A stretch of DNA of 64,000 nt from Herpetosiphonaceae bacterium. GTDB lineage: Bacteria > Chloroflexota > Chloroflexia > Chloroflexales > Kallotenuaceae. Under the pieces are notes generated by a model. That model ran no database searches. It saw only the letters and a list, made by a program, of their open reading frames with translations, and was not told the origin of the DNA. Made by a program: the position numbers and the translations under genes. Shown piece after piece: positions 18,683 through 27,970 of the stretch. Positions within the stretch are counted from its first letter, which is position 1, and every line of letters begins with the position of its first letter. The stretch is taken from assembly GCA_036374795.1 (NCBI GenBank), contig DASUTC010000342.1, positions 1-64,000 on the forward strand. Reading direction: 5' to 3'.

Positions 18683-18709
18683 GATCGCCGCGACTGGCGC
18701 GCATGGTAG
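18683..18709 (+). pseudogene. remnant of a fifth lanthipeptide core
   Basis: Nine bases after precursor 4 the DNA reads GAT CGC CGC GAC TGG CGC GCA TGG TAG, or DRRDWRAW-stop, aligning with DTRDWRACS of precursor 3. The stretch CGCGACTGGCG is identical to precursor 3 and the next GCATG matches after one mismatch; further on CTGCC aligns too. The core Cys codon TGC is now TGG and the next Ser codon is TAG. No leader is left. Confidence 0.55.
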
Positions 18710-18774
18710 AGCACTGCCATGCGCGTCGATTATCACTTCACCTATCACTTCACCGGCATCGTCGAGGAGTCAAC

Positions 18775-21700
18775 GTGAGTCAATCCTGGTTTCAAGATCC
18801 CGACTGGTATCACGCGCTGACGCTGGCCGAGCGCATCGCGGCGCGGCGCGCAGCACAGGCCAGCGCATCCGCCGAGGTCAAGGCCGAGCTTGCCGAGCGC
18901 CGCTTGCAGCGCTGGCGGTCGCAATCGCCGTTTGCCGACGAGACGCTTTTTGCGGAGCGATTGGCGCTGGATGGCATCGACGAGGACGATCTGCGCTGCT
19001 TGCTGGGCGAGCCGATCACCGCCGTGCGCGACCGCTGCGCCGATCCTCCGGCGTGGCTGCTTCAGCTTGCCCAGGCATACATGCCGGGCGCAGCCTCCGA
19101 GCCGGTCGAGCTTCCCGCAGCGCTACAAAGCCAGGACTCGGCCCGTTTTCTGATCGCGATCGAGCCGCTGATCCGCCAGGGCCGCCACCGGCTGCGCGCG
19201 GGGATTGCGGCGCTGGCAGCAGCCCATGCTGTCCTGCCGTTCGATCCTGGCGCGATCGAGGCCGCGCTCTACGCGCAGCTTCCGACGCAGCTTATCTCGA
19301 TGATCAGCCGCACGCTGGTGCTGGAGCTGAACGTGGCCCGGCTGCAAGGCGGGCTGCGAGGTGATACGGCCAACGAGCGCTTTCAAAGCTTTCTTGAGCG
19401 TCTTCAGCAGCACGACAGCGTGCTGCCGCTGCTGCGCGAGTACGCGGTGCTGGCGCGTCAGCTCATCCTCCGGATCAACACCTGGGTCGCCGTCAACCTG
19501 GAATTTTTGGAGCGGCTCTGCGCCGACTGGTCCGCGATTCGCGCTACCTTCTGCTCGGATCGCGATCCGGGCACGCTGACGCAGATCGACGGCGGCGCTG
19601 GCGATCGGCATCGCGGCGGTCGCGCCGTGCTGATCGCGACCTTCGCGTCGGGCTTTGAGCTTGTGTACAAGCCGCGCTCGATGGCGGTCGATGTGCATTT
19701 TCAGGAGTTGCTGACATGGCTCAACCGGCGCGGGACGCATCCGCCGTTTCGCACGCTGCGGGTGCTCGACCGCCAGCGCTATGGCTGGGTCGAGTATGTC
19801 GCCGCCGCTGGCTGCTCCACCGTCGAAGAGATCCGCCGCTTTTACGAGCGCCAGGGCGCGTATCTGGCGCTGCTGTATGGCCTGGAAGCGACTGATTTTC
19901 ACTTCGAGAATCTGATCGCCGCCGGTGAGCATCCCGTGCTGATCGATCTCGAGTCGTTGTTTCATCCGCGCTCCGGCGGCCTGGATCTGCGACAGTCCGA
20001 TGAGCTGGCGGGCGATACGATGGCCCGATCGGTGCTGCGCGTCGGGCTGCTGCCGTACCGGCTGTGGGGCAACGACGAGGCGGAAGGCGTCGATCTGAGC
20101 GGGCTTGGATCTGCCGCCGGTCAGCTCTCGCCCTTCGCGATGCCCTACTGGGAGGGCGTCGGCACCGATGAGATGCGCCTGGCGCGCAAGCGCATGGCGA
20201 TGCAGGGCGGCCATAATCGGCCCTCGTTGAACGGGGCGCATGTGGACCTGCTGGAGTACACCGATGCGATCGTCGCGGGATTTACGGCGATGTATCGCCT
20301 GCTGCTTCAGGAGCGCGCCGCGCTGCTGGCCGACGACGGCTCGCTGGCTCGCTTTGCGCACGACGAAATACGAATCATCATGCGTCCGACGCGCACCTAC
20401 GCCCTGCTGCTGCGTGAAAGCTTCCACCCCGATCTGCTGCGCAGCGCGCTCGATCGTGACCGCCACTTCGATCGGCTGTGGGTGGGAGCGGACCAGCGAC
20501 CGTATCTCACGCGGCTGATCGCCGCCGAGCGCGACGATCTGCTGCGCGGTGATATTCCGATGTTTACATCGCGTCCCGACTCGCGCGATGTCTGGAGCAG
20601 CGCCGACGAGTGCATCGCCGAGTTCTTCGACGAGCCGGGCCTGGCGCTGGTGCGTCGCCGCCTTCGGCAGATGAGCGAGGACGATCTGAAGCAGCAGCTC
20701 TGGTTCGTTCGCGCCTCGCTGGCAACGCTGGCAATCAACCTCGATCAAGATCAGCGCCCGCACTACCACCTGGCCGAGTCGCACCAGCCGGTCGAGCGCG
20801 ATCGGCTGGTGGCGGCGGCGCGGGCGGTCGGCGATCGGCTGGACGCGCTGGCGCTGCGCGGCGACGATGATGCGAGCTGGATCGGCCTGACGATTGAGCG
20901 CAACAACCTCTGGACGCTGGTGCCGCTGAGCGTGGATCTGTACGGCGGCCTGCCCGGCGTCGCGCTCTTCCTGGGCTATCTGGGCGCGACCGTCGCGGAG
21001 CCGCGCTACACGGCATTGGCTCAGGCCGCGCTGACCTCGCTGCGCCGTCAGATCGAGCGCGATCGGTCGTCGATCACGCTGATCGGCGGCTTCAACGGCT
21101 GGGGCGGCATCATCTACACTCTGACCCACCTGGGCGTGCTGTGGTCGCAGCCGGAGCTGCTGGCTGAGGCGGAGGCGCTGGTCGCCGAGGTGGCGCGGTT
21201 GCTCGACGGCGATACGCACTTCGACATCATATCGGGCGCGGCTGGTGCGATTCCGGCGCTGCTCGGCCTGCACCGCTGCACCGGCTCCGAGCGGGCGCTG
21301 GCCGTGGCGGTGCAGTGCGGCGATCATCTGCTAGCCGCCGCGCAGCCGATGGAGCGGGGCATCGGCTGGCCTGTGCCGCAGATGGCCGCGCAGCCGATGG
21401 CAGGCTTCTCGCATGGCGCGGCGGGCATCGCGCTCGCGCTGCACGAGCTGGCGCTGTCAAGCGGCGCGGAGCGCTTTCGTGCGGCGGCACTCGACGCGCT
21501 GGCCTATGAGCGCAGCCTGTTCGTGCCTGAGCGCGGCAACTGGCCCGATATGCGCGTCAAGAAAGCGCCCGATCAAACCGAGGAGCCGGGCGCGCGGTTT
21601 ATGCTGGCCTGGTGCCACGGCGCTCCCGGCATCGGGCTGTCGCGCCTGCACCTGCTGCCCCATCTTGACGATGCCGCGCTGCGCGGTGAGATCGAGGCGG

Positions 21701-22035
21701 CGCTGCACGCCACTCGTCAGCATGGCTTCGGCCTGAATCACTCGCTCTGCCACGGCGATCTCGGCAATCTTGAGCTGCTGCTCCATGCTGGCGAGAAGCT
21801 GGTCGATCCGCACTGGCAGGCCGAGACGCGGCGGCTCGCGTCGATGATCGTCGAAAGCATCGATGCCAACGGCTGGCTCTCCGGTATCCCGCTGGGCGTC
21901 GAGTCGCCGGGCCTGATGACCGGGCTGGCCGGGATCGGCTACGGGCTGCTGCGCCTGGCAGCGCCGGAGCGGGTGCCTGCGGTGCTGGTGCTCGCGCCGC
22001 CGTGCCCCAACCGTTTGATCCCGATTATTTTGTAA
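18775..22035 (+). CDS. lanM: class II lanthionine synthetase LanM
   Basis: This 1086-residue bifunctional enzyme should phosphorylate and dehydrate Ser/Thr in the precursor cores and then form the thioether rings. The dehydratase part (about 100-600) shows the kinase-like elements YKPRS (about 297-301), TDFHFENLIA and LIDLESLFHP. The LanC-like cyclase (about 700-1050) carries GFSHGAAG (about 876), WCHGAPG (Cys947) and LCHGDLGN (Cys992, His993), the zinc ligands. The GTG start at 18775 follows GAGGAG by five bases; a longer frame would read through the fifth core remnant. A 12-nt tandem duplication, TATCACTTCACC twice, lies at 18731-18754. It is the only modification enzyme seen for all four precursors. 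Confidence 0.95.
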   Translation: MSQSWFQDPDWYHALTLAERIAARRAAQASASAEVKAELAERRLQRWRSQSPFADETLFAERLALDGIDEDDLRCLLGEPITAVRDRCADPPAWLLQLAQAYMPGAASEPVELPAALQSQDSARFLIAIEPLIRQGRHRLRAGIAALAAAHAVLPFDPGAIEAALYAQLPTQLISMISRTLVLELNVARLQGGLRGDTANERFQSFLERLQQHDSVLPLLREYAVLARQLILRINTWVAVNLEFLERLCADWSAIRATFCSDRDPGTLTQIDGGAGDRHRGGRAVLIATFASGFELVYKPRSMAVDVHFQELLTWLNRRGTHPPFRTLRVLDRQRYGWVEYVAAAGCSTVEEIRRFYERQGAYLALLYGLEATDFHFENLIAAGEHPVLIDLESLFHPRSGGLDLRQSDELAGDTMARSVLRVGLLPYRLWGNDEAEGVDLSGLGSAAGQLSPFAMPYWEGVGTDEMRLARKRMAMQGGHNRPSLNGAHVDLLEYTDAIVAGFTAMYRLLLQERAALLADDGSLARFAHDEIRIIMRPTRTYALLLRESFHPDLLRSALDRDRHFDRLWVGADQRPYLTRLIAAERDDLLRGDIPMFTSRPDSRDVWSSADECIAEFFDEPGLALVRRRLRQMSEDDLKQQLWFVRASLATLAINLDQDQRPHYHLAESHQPVERDRLVAAARAVGDRLDALALRGDDDASWIGLTIERNNLWTLVPLSVDLYGGLPGVALFLGYLGATVAEPRYTALAQAALTSLRRQIERDRSSITLIGGFNGWGGIIYTLTHLGVLWSQPELLAEAEALVAEVARLLDGDTHFDIISGAAGAIPALLGLHRCTGSERALAVAVQCGDHLLAAAQPMERGIGWPVPQMAAQPMAGFSHGAAGIALALHELALSSGAERFRAAALDALAYERSLFVPERGNWPDMRVKKAPDQTEEPGARFMLAWCHGAPGIGLSRLHLLPHLDDAALRGEIEAALHATRQHGFGLNHSLCHGDLGNLELLLHAGEKLVDPHWQAETRRLASMIVESIDANGWLSGIPLGVESPGLMTGLAGIGYGLLRLAAPERVPAVLVLAPPCPNRLIPIIL

Positions 22036-22110
22036 GGTTTAGCATCATGCCCTGAGCACGACACGCCGTACACCTACGGTCCAATCATAAAACCCTCCCA
22101 CACAAAAGCC

Positions 22111-22135
22111 GAGGCCCCGCATGACGCGGGGCCTC
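22111..22135 (-). terminator. rho-independent terminator of the S8 protease gene
   Basis: A perfect 10-bp stem, GAGGCCCCGC and GCGGGGCCTC, with loop ATGAC. On the minus strand it is followed by GGCTTTTG, so it terminates the protease transcript; the plus side has no T run, but the stem may also slow readthrough from lanM. Confidence 0.75.
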
Positions 22136-22158
22136 CTGCTATCCGATGTTAGACGAGC

Positions 22159-25100
22159 TTATTTGTCCGGGCGCTGTGTGACGCGCAGCGCGTTGATGAC
22201 GGCCTCGCCGTAGCCACGGCGGGTTGCCACGCGGATGTTGAGCTGCCCGTCGGTCACAGTCACCAGGAAGCTGTGATCGTCGGCGGCGTAGTTGCCCACC
22301 CGTCCGGTGATGTCATACGCCACCAGCGTGGGCTGCTCTTCGATCGTCACGTCGAAGATCCGCTTGTTGCCGTTGAGCGGCTTGATCTCGGCGAAGCGCA
22401 GCTCGACCTGATAGACGCCGTTGGGCACGTTGTCGAAGCGGTACTCGTTCGTGCCGCGCCGCGAGTTCTGGTAGAGCGCATCGTCCTCGGTGTTGGCGAT
22501 GGCGCTGTTGGTGGTGTCGACGCCGCCGCTCTTATAGACGTGGCCCCAGCCGCCCGCGCTGTACAGCCGGTCGGCATCCCAGGCATCGCCTGAGCCGTCG
22601 GTGTAGCTGCCGCCGCCGCTGTTGACGCCCTGGCGGTAGGCCGGAACGATCAGCCGGACGGCGACCAGCAGCGAGGGCTGGCGACCGCTGTTGCTCGTGA
22701 TCGTCAGCGTGCCGTTGTAGACGCCCGCTTGCAGATCGGCGGCGCTCAGCGTGACCGCGATCTTGCTGGACGCGCTCGGAGCGAGCGAGCCGCTGGTCGG
22801 GCTAGCCGACAGCCACGCGGCATCGGAGCTGATCGACCAGTTCAGATCGCGATCACCGGTGTTGGAGAGCGAGAGCAGCTTGGTGCGGCTCTGACCTGCC
22901 GGAATGATGACCTCAAGCTCCCTGGGGCTGACGCTGGCGCGGGCCGTGTGCAGCACGAGATCCTGCGTCACCAGCTCGTCCTCGCCAATCGTCACCGCCT
23001 GCGACTCGGTGGTGTAGTTGGTGGCCGATGCCTCGACGGTGTAACCGCCGACCGGCAGTTGCAGCCGATACCTGCCGTTGGCGTCGGTGGTTGTCTGCTT
23101 GACCGTCGCGCCGTTTTGCAGCGCGCGCACGGTCGCTCCGGCGATGCCCGCGCCGTCGTTGGAGTCGCTGATCGTGCCCTCAACGAGGCCGCGCGGTGGC
23201 AAGCGATACAGCACGGCCAGGCCGCTGCTGAGCGTGGCCTGGTTGAATGAGTACTGCAACGCGACTGTGCCGGTAGCATTCTCGATACCGACCGTCGCGG
23301 AGTTGCCCTGCTCGCGTCCGTCGCTCGCCAGGTTGCGATACTGCGTCAGGATGCGCCCGTTCTCGTGCAGAATAACCTCGAAGTCCATGCGGCGGGTCGT
23401 ATCGCCGTACGGGCGAACGTTGCGCCACTCGATCACGAAGCGGCGGCTCGGCGACGTGCCTAGCGTCTCGGTGCGCACGCTGGACGAGGCATCCACGAAG
23501 AGGTCATCCCAGAACGGATAGATCGCGCCGTTGGGCGTGCTCGTGCTGGGGATTGCAACGTTCGACAGCGAGGAGTTGGCCGCCAGGAAGTTCAGGTAGC
23601 CGTTGGTGGCGACATACGCCGCGCTGTAGTCCTGGCCGTAGAAGTTGAAGGCGAACGGCAGATCGACCCGCAGGTTGGCGTCGTCGCCGGTCAGCGGCAG
23701 CACGTTGCTCGCCTCGATGTAGTTGAAGTTCTCGATGCGGCAGAAGTAGCCGAAGCTGTCCGAGCGCTGCGCCAGCGTGAAGTTGAGTGTCTTGGGACCG
23801 TCCACAATCACATGCTGGGATTGCGCGGTGGTGCAGCCGCCCGCCTCGGCGCGCACGTCGTACTCGCCTTCGGGCACGCTGGCAAAGCTATACGCGCCAT
23901 TCGCGTCGGTGCGCGTTGCGGCGATCGGCGTGCCGACGATAGTCACTGTGGCATTGGCTACGGCCAGGCCAAAGGTGTCGCGGACGACGCCGGAGAGCGG
24001 CTGTGAGGGCGCTGGTGTCAGCGCGAAGTCCTGAACCGTCGCCGCGCCTTCGCTGATCGTGGCGTTTGCGCTGGCGCTCTGGTAGCCGAAGATGCTGGTC
24101 GATACGGTGTACGCGCCGACCGGCAGTTGCAGCGAGTACGCGCCCGTGGTGTCCGTCGTCGCGGTGCGGGTCGACGGGCCGACGGCCTGGATCGTCACGC
24201 CGCTGATCGGCGCGCCGGAGGTCGCGTTGGTGACGGTGCCCTGGAGCATGCCCACGGGGCCGCGCGGCGACTGATCGACCGCAGCCAAGGCGTTGAGCTT
24301 GCCCTCGCCCCAGACGTTGTTGTTGGCCGCCGTGCCGCCACACTGGAGGTCGGAGGTGTCGACCGCCGTCCGGTCGAGGATCGCGCGAGTCGCATCGACG
24401 TCGCCGACCAGCGCCGGAGCCGACGACCACATCAGCGCGACCGCGCCCGCGAGGTGCGGCGCGGCCATCGAGGTGCCGCTGATCGAGTTGTACGCGCCGT
24501 TGTTCCACGCCGAGCGCACGTTGACGCCCGGAGCCGCGATGTCGGGCTTGATGCCGCCCAGCGTTGCAGCGCCACGGCTGGAGAACGAGGCGATGTTGTT
24601 GTTGATGTCGAACGCGCCCACCGAGTAGCTTTCGGCGTAGTCGCCGGGCGAGCCGGAGGTTGCGCAGCTTGGGCCGCTGTTGCCGTTGGAGAAGGCCGGG
24701 AAGATGCCCGCCGCGACCCACGCCTGCACGGTTGCGCGATACCAGGTGTTGTTGCCGCCGCCGCCCCACGAGTTGTTGACGACATTGGGCCGCAGGTCGG
24801 CGCGCGGATTCTGGCCGCTCAGATCGGTCGGCGCTAAGATCCACTGGCCCGACGAGAGCAGCGAGGAGGTCGAGCACGAGCTGCTCTCGCAGCCTTTGGC
24901 GGCGATCCACTTCACACGCGGCGCGACGCCGATCTGGTTGGCGTTGCCGTCGTCGCCGGCGATGGTGCCCATGGTGTGGGTGCCGTGGCCGTTGTTGTCG
25001 CAGGGCGCGGTGCGTCCGTTGTTACAGGCGTTGGCCGGATCATGCCAGTTGTAGTTGTGGTTGAAGGTGCCGTCGGCCTGCCGACCGCGATACTGGTTCG

Positions 25101-25689
25101 TCAGCGCCGGGTGCGTGTGCAGCACGCCCGTGTCGATGTTGGCGACGACGATGCCCTCACCGCGCACGTTGAAATCGGTCCACACGCGGGAAGCGCCGAT
25201 ACGCTCGACGTTCCACTCGATCGCCTCGAGACGCGGCTCTTCCTTGCCGTCGATCGGATCGGGAACCGGAAGCTGCTCATCGGCCAGAATTTCCTGAACC
25301 TCAGGCTGTGCCGCCAGCTCTTTGATCGTGGCCTGATCCGCCGTCACCTTAATCGCGTTGGCGATCCAGAAGGACTGGAAATCCTTGTTGCGACCCCGCA
25401 GCAGGGAGCGGATGTTCCTTTGGCTCTTTTCGGCAGTTGCCTGGAGCCGCTCGACGACGAACGTGCCGCGATCTTTCCAGCTCTTGATATTCTTGGCAGG
25501 CTGGAGATCGGCCTGCTCGCGCAGCAATACCCAGAAGGTGGTTTCATTCTTGGCAGTAGCTTGTTGCAGCACCTTGGCATCGATCTTCGCCAGCGGTTTC
25601 GTCGGCTGGCTGGCGGATGCGATCAGCGGGAACAGGAACACGGCCATCATCATGAGCGTGCTCCAACGGAAGGTACGACTGGCGTACAT
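22159..25689 (-). CDS. secreted multidomain S8 (subtilisin-like) protease
   Basis: The 1176-residue protein has a signal peptide (about 1-27, ending IASAS), an inhibitor-like propeptide region (about 35-140) and a subtilisin domain with VANIDTG (Asp186), NGHGTH (His235), NNSWGGG and SGTSMAAPH (Ser407). After it come carboxypeptidase-regulatory-like Ig folds (about 480-640 and 860-940), a beta-sandwich repeat region with LEVIIPAGQS, and a C-terminal malectin-like domain (about 1030-1170, with NVPNGVYQVELRFAE). The layout resembles bacillopeptidase F-type proteases. AGGAGG precedes the ATG. It converges on lanM; an accessory role in leader trimming is possible but not shown, since the exporter already has a peptidase. 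Confidence 0.92.
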   Translation of the reverse strand: MYASRTFRWSTLMMMAVFLFPLIASASQPTKPLAKIDAKVLQQATAKNETTFWVLLREQADLQPAKNIKSWKDRGTFVVERLQATAEKSQRNIRSLLRGRNKDFQSFWIANAIKVTADQATIKELAAQPEVQEILADEQLPVPDPIDGKEEPRLEAIEWNVERIGASRVWTDFNVRGEGIVVANIDTGVLHTHPALTNQYRGRQADGTFNHNYNWHDPANACNNGRTAPCDNNGHGTHTMGTIAGDDGNANQIGVAPRVKWIAAKGCESSSCSTSSLLSSGQWILAPTDLSGQNPRADLRPNVVNNSWGGGGNNTWYRATVQAWVAAGIFPAFSNGNSGPSCATSGSPGDYAESYSVGAFDINNNIASFSSRGAATLGGIKPDIAAPGVNVRSAWNNGAYNSISGTSMAAPHLAGAVALMWSSAPALVGDVDATRAILDRTAVDTSDLQCGGTAANNNVWGEGKLNALAAVDQSPRGPVGMLQGTVTNATSGAPISGVTIQAVGPSTRTATTDTTGAYSLQLPVGAYTVSTSIFGYQSASANATISEGAATVQDFALTPAPSQPLSGVVRDTFGLAVANATVTIVGTPIAATRTDANGAYSFASVPEGEYDVRAEAGGCTTAQSQHVIVDGPKTLNFTLAQRSDSFGYFCRIENFNYIEASNVLPLTGDDANLRVDLPFAFNFYGQDYSAAYVATNGYLNFLAANSSLSNVAIPSTSTPNGAIYPFWDDLFVDASSSVRTETLGTSPSRRFVIEWRNVRPYGDTTRRMDFEVILHENGRILTQYRNLASDGREQGNSATVGIENATGTVALQYSFNQATLSSGLAVLYRLPPRGLVEGTISDSNDGAGIAGATVRALQNGATVKQTTTDANGRYRLQLPVGGYTVEASATNYTTESQAVTIGEDELVTQDLVLHTARASVSPRELEVIIPAGQSRTKLLSLSNTGDRDLNWSISSDAAWLSASPTSGSLAPSASSKIAVTLSAADLQAGVYNGTLTITSNSGRQPSLLVAVRLIVPAYRQGVNSGGGSYTDGSGDAWDADRLYSAGGWGHVYKSGGVDTTNSAIANTEDDALYQNSRRGTNEYRFDNVPNGVYQVELRFAEIKPLNGNKRIFDVTIEEQPTLVAYDITGRVGNYAADDHSFLVTVTDGQLNIRVATRRGYGEAVINALRVTQRPDK

Positions 25690-26729
25690 GTGATTCCTCC
25701 TCGACCAGGCTGGATCTTAGCCTGGGCCTTGTACGTCGGTTCTCTGCGGTGTTGTGATTGAGGCTCCCCCGACCAGGATGCTGCCCGGAGCGCCATTCTT
25801 GCGTATGTCTGTGCCCCAAGAGTGCCGAATCTCCGGCGCACAGATAAGGGGTGGCAGATTGGCGTGCTGCGCAGTGCTTACGTAACACTGCCCGACAGCT
25901 ACACGAACGGTACCATCAATCATGTGTCTCAAGCGCCATAAACGTTGCTGGCGCGCCGTCAGGCCAGCGCCTCCCCAACCATTCCCCTGCTGATGCAGAA
26001 TCAGTGTTTCCCTACATACTCCGTGATTCTGCACTGGTGCAGATGCGTTAGACGAAAAGAGACAAAATCAATAGCGCGACGCGATCTACGACGATCTGTT
26101 GCGTACCGACAGCATATGCTCAATTCATGTTGAACAGGTTACTCGCGTGAAGTCTCAGTCAACAAGCTGTCTAGCGCACATCCCGGATGGGCAAGTTAGT
26201 AGGCTTATGAGAGGCGGGTTTGCTTACAGCTAGAAGGGACGAAACCTAACCGACCTCCTTTCCCATCGACTGGCCTTCATCATGATGCGGTTGATGGCAT
26301 GGAACAAGAGTGCATCCTTTGAGCCCAACAATGAACTCAGGATGGGGACACGTTGATAGATCGTTAGGACCACTGCTGTAATTGATGTAGGAATCCTATG
26401 CGCACTAATTTTTTGGTTGTCACGATTGTGATCGTAGTACAGCTCAATCCTGGTGAGCGGTGAGGGTGAACGTTTTGTGAAATGTTACGAAGGCGAGTAG
26501 CTGTGCTAAGGAGCACGCTCTTAACAGTTCTTTATTGTTACGTAGTATAGCACGATTGTCAAGTCTTTTAAACCGTCAATTGCGACGAGATTTAGAACGT
26601 GTAGTTCACAATGCACTTTGTTCGGCACTGTAGCCAATGGAGCCAGCCGCCATCATAGGCTGCTGTGCAACCGAGTCGCAGCGGCTCATCGGGCGCGATC
26701 CATGGCTGCCGGGCAGCACAGCCGCAAAA

Positions 26730-26745
26730 GTAGGGATTTCCCTAC
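26730..26745. promoter_or_regulatory. palindromic candidate operator
   Basis: GTAGGGATTTCCCTAC has 7-bp inverted arms around TT. The GTA...TAC layout resembles sites bound by NarL/FixJ/LuxR-type HTH dimers (family knowledge), and such a regulator is encoded at 28999. It is about 450 bases from the next gene, so the target is unclear. Confidence 0.35.
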
Positions 26746-26859
26746 CTTTACAAAATATATACGAACCGTTACGCTTATACCACCTGGATTAACAATTTTT
26801 AATACCTCATAGTACCTTTACCTTACATAAATATGATTGTTGTGATCGTGGCACAAAAC

Positions 26860-26913
26860 CAGTTGATCACTAGCAGATTTGTCTGATGGCAATTCTATCT
26901 GGCAGTTGATCAC
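26860..26913. repeat. 11-nt direct repeat with embedded TGATCA
   Basis: CAGTTGATCAC occurs at 26860-26870 and 26903-26913, 43 bases or about four helical turns apart. GTGATCGTG at 26842-26850 and CACGATCAT just after the second copy are related inverted sequences. This looks like a cluster of protein-binding sites in the AT-rich upstream region. Confidence 0.4.
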
Positions 26914-27198
26914 GATCATGAAAGGCGCTAAGAGCAATGATAAAGATTCGCTCTTTGCTTTGGTGTTTCCTAATTAATCAAAATATCCTGTTTGATTGAA
27001 GCTGTGGATAGTACGAATACACAAGACGATCATCAAAAAGTATCAGCATGCCTGACGTTCGATCCGAACAGCTTGTTCCTAGCCAGTCGATAGTTGTACG
27101 AAAGGGAGGATTCGACACGCGCATCTCAGCTCCTCGCACGTTGCCCTGTATCGAGCATACGGACAGACCATTCGTAGCACTAACGGGAGAAATACTGT

Positions 27199-27918
27199 AT
27201 GAAGGTTCAGCCGAACGTTGTTCGTCAAACACCACGCTGGGTTAATCTCGCATGGCTGCTGGTTCTCGGATTTGTCATCAGCATCAATTCGCCTGGTGTT
27301 GGCGCGTATCACTACGATAGCGGCACCACGCGGCTCCATAACAAGCAAATCCACTACGCCGCTACCGGCCACTCCTCGGTCGACGAGGATTTCTGCACCC
27401 AGGTTGCGGACGGCGACGGTGCGCTCTCCTCGTCCACGCTGCGCGCCCGTGTCGATGATGCGGTTCTGACTCAGCCCTCGCACTGGGACGGCGCCGGCGG
27501 CTGGAAGCTGGATATGTATCACACCACGTACGACTGTTACCATTCGTCGAACGGCGACCGTGGCTGGATCGAGTTCCAGTTCCGCACCTACAAGTACCAG
27601 ACCAGCGGCAAGTGGTGCGGCGACGGCATTAGCTGCGTCTCGCACTACAACGAGGTTGCCAGCGGCAAAGGCCACAACGATTATCTGAACGAAGTGGGCT
27701 GGCTGGATCAGGATCATGTGACCGCGAGCCAGTACGCCTATCGCCAGCTGATCAGCCACGAGGCCGGGCACATGGTTGGCTTCCGCGATCCCAACTACCA
27801 GGGTCACTGCATGCAGTACGGCAGCATCATGCACATCCCATACTATGGCTGCGCCGATCCCGGCTCAGGCCCGACCAGCAGCGACTTGAGCACGCTGGCA
27901 AACGGCATCATGCCCTAA
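27199..27918 (+). CDS. secreted metzincin-like zinc protease
   Basis: The 239-residue protein has a signal peptide (membrane stretch about 15-32, cleavage near GVGA-Y36). The zinc site reads SHEAGHMVGFRD: His187, Glu188, His191 and Asp197 form an HExxHxxGxxD pattern like snapalysin-type (M7) metzincins, and GSIMH (Met211) fits the Met-turn. Five Cys in the mature part (66, 113, 140, 146, 204) and one at 218 suggest disulfides. GGAGA lies eight bases upstream of the ATG. The gene 53 bases downstream encodes another small secreted protein, probably in the same transcript. Substrate unknown. Confidence 0.85.
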   Translation: MKVQPNVVRQTPRWVNLAWLLVLGFVISINSPGVGAYHYDSGTTRLHNKQIHYAATGHSSVDEDFCTQVADGDGALSSSTLRARVDDAVLTQPSHWDGAGGWKLDMYHTTYDCYHSSNGDRGWIEFQFRTYKYQTSGKWCGDGISCVSHYNEVASGKGHNDYLNEVGWLDQDHVTASQYAYRQLISHEAGHMVGFRDPNYQGHCMQYGSIMHIPYYGCADPGSGPTSSDLSTLANGIMP

Positions 27919-27970
27919 TGTTGACCTCATCGTCGAGATGCTTGAGTAGCTGATAAAGGAGCACATATCC

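Larger units (their letters stand above)
25690..27198. other. 1.5-kb non-coding region, partly AT-rich
   Basis: No gene is supported. The part at about 26500-27050 is clearly richer in A and T than the rest of the window. Visible elements: a 10-bp inverted repeat TGCAGAATCA/TGATTCTGCA (25994-26033), the palindrome at 26730-26745, and the direct repeat at 26860-26913. It must contain the promoter of the protease gene (leftward) and of the metalloprotease gene (rightward). A 21-codon frame at 26398 starting MRTNFLVVTIV is too short to support. Confidence 0.6.

Noticed and set aside
18703-18774. Upstream GTG-type start for lanM within the fifth-core remnant
   Set aside because: The GTG at 18775 has GAGGAG at proper distance and gives a protein of usual length; the extension translates intergenic DNA.
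19123-21327. Long minus-strand open frame opposite lanM
   Set aside because: Composition is that of an antisense shadow (Arg, Gln, Ala, His), while the plus frame has all LanM motifs.
26398-26463. Short 21-codon frame (MRTNFLVVTIV) in the non-coding region
   Set aside because: Too short, weak ribosome binding site and no conservation that can be judged.
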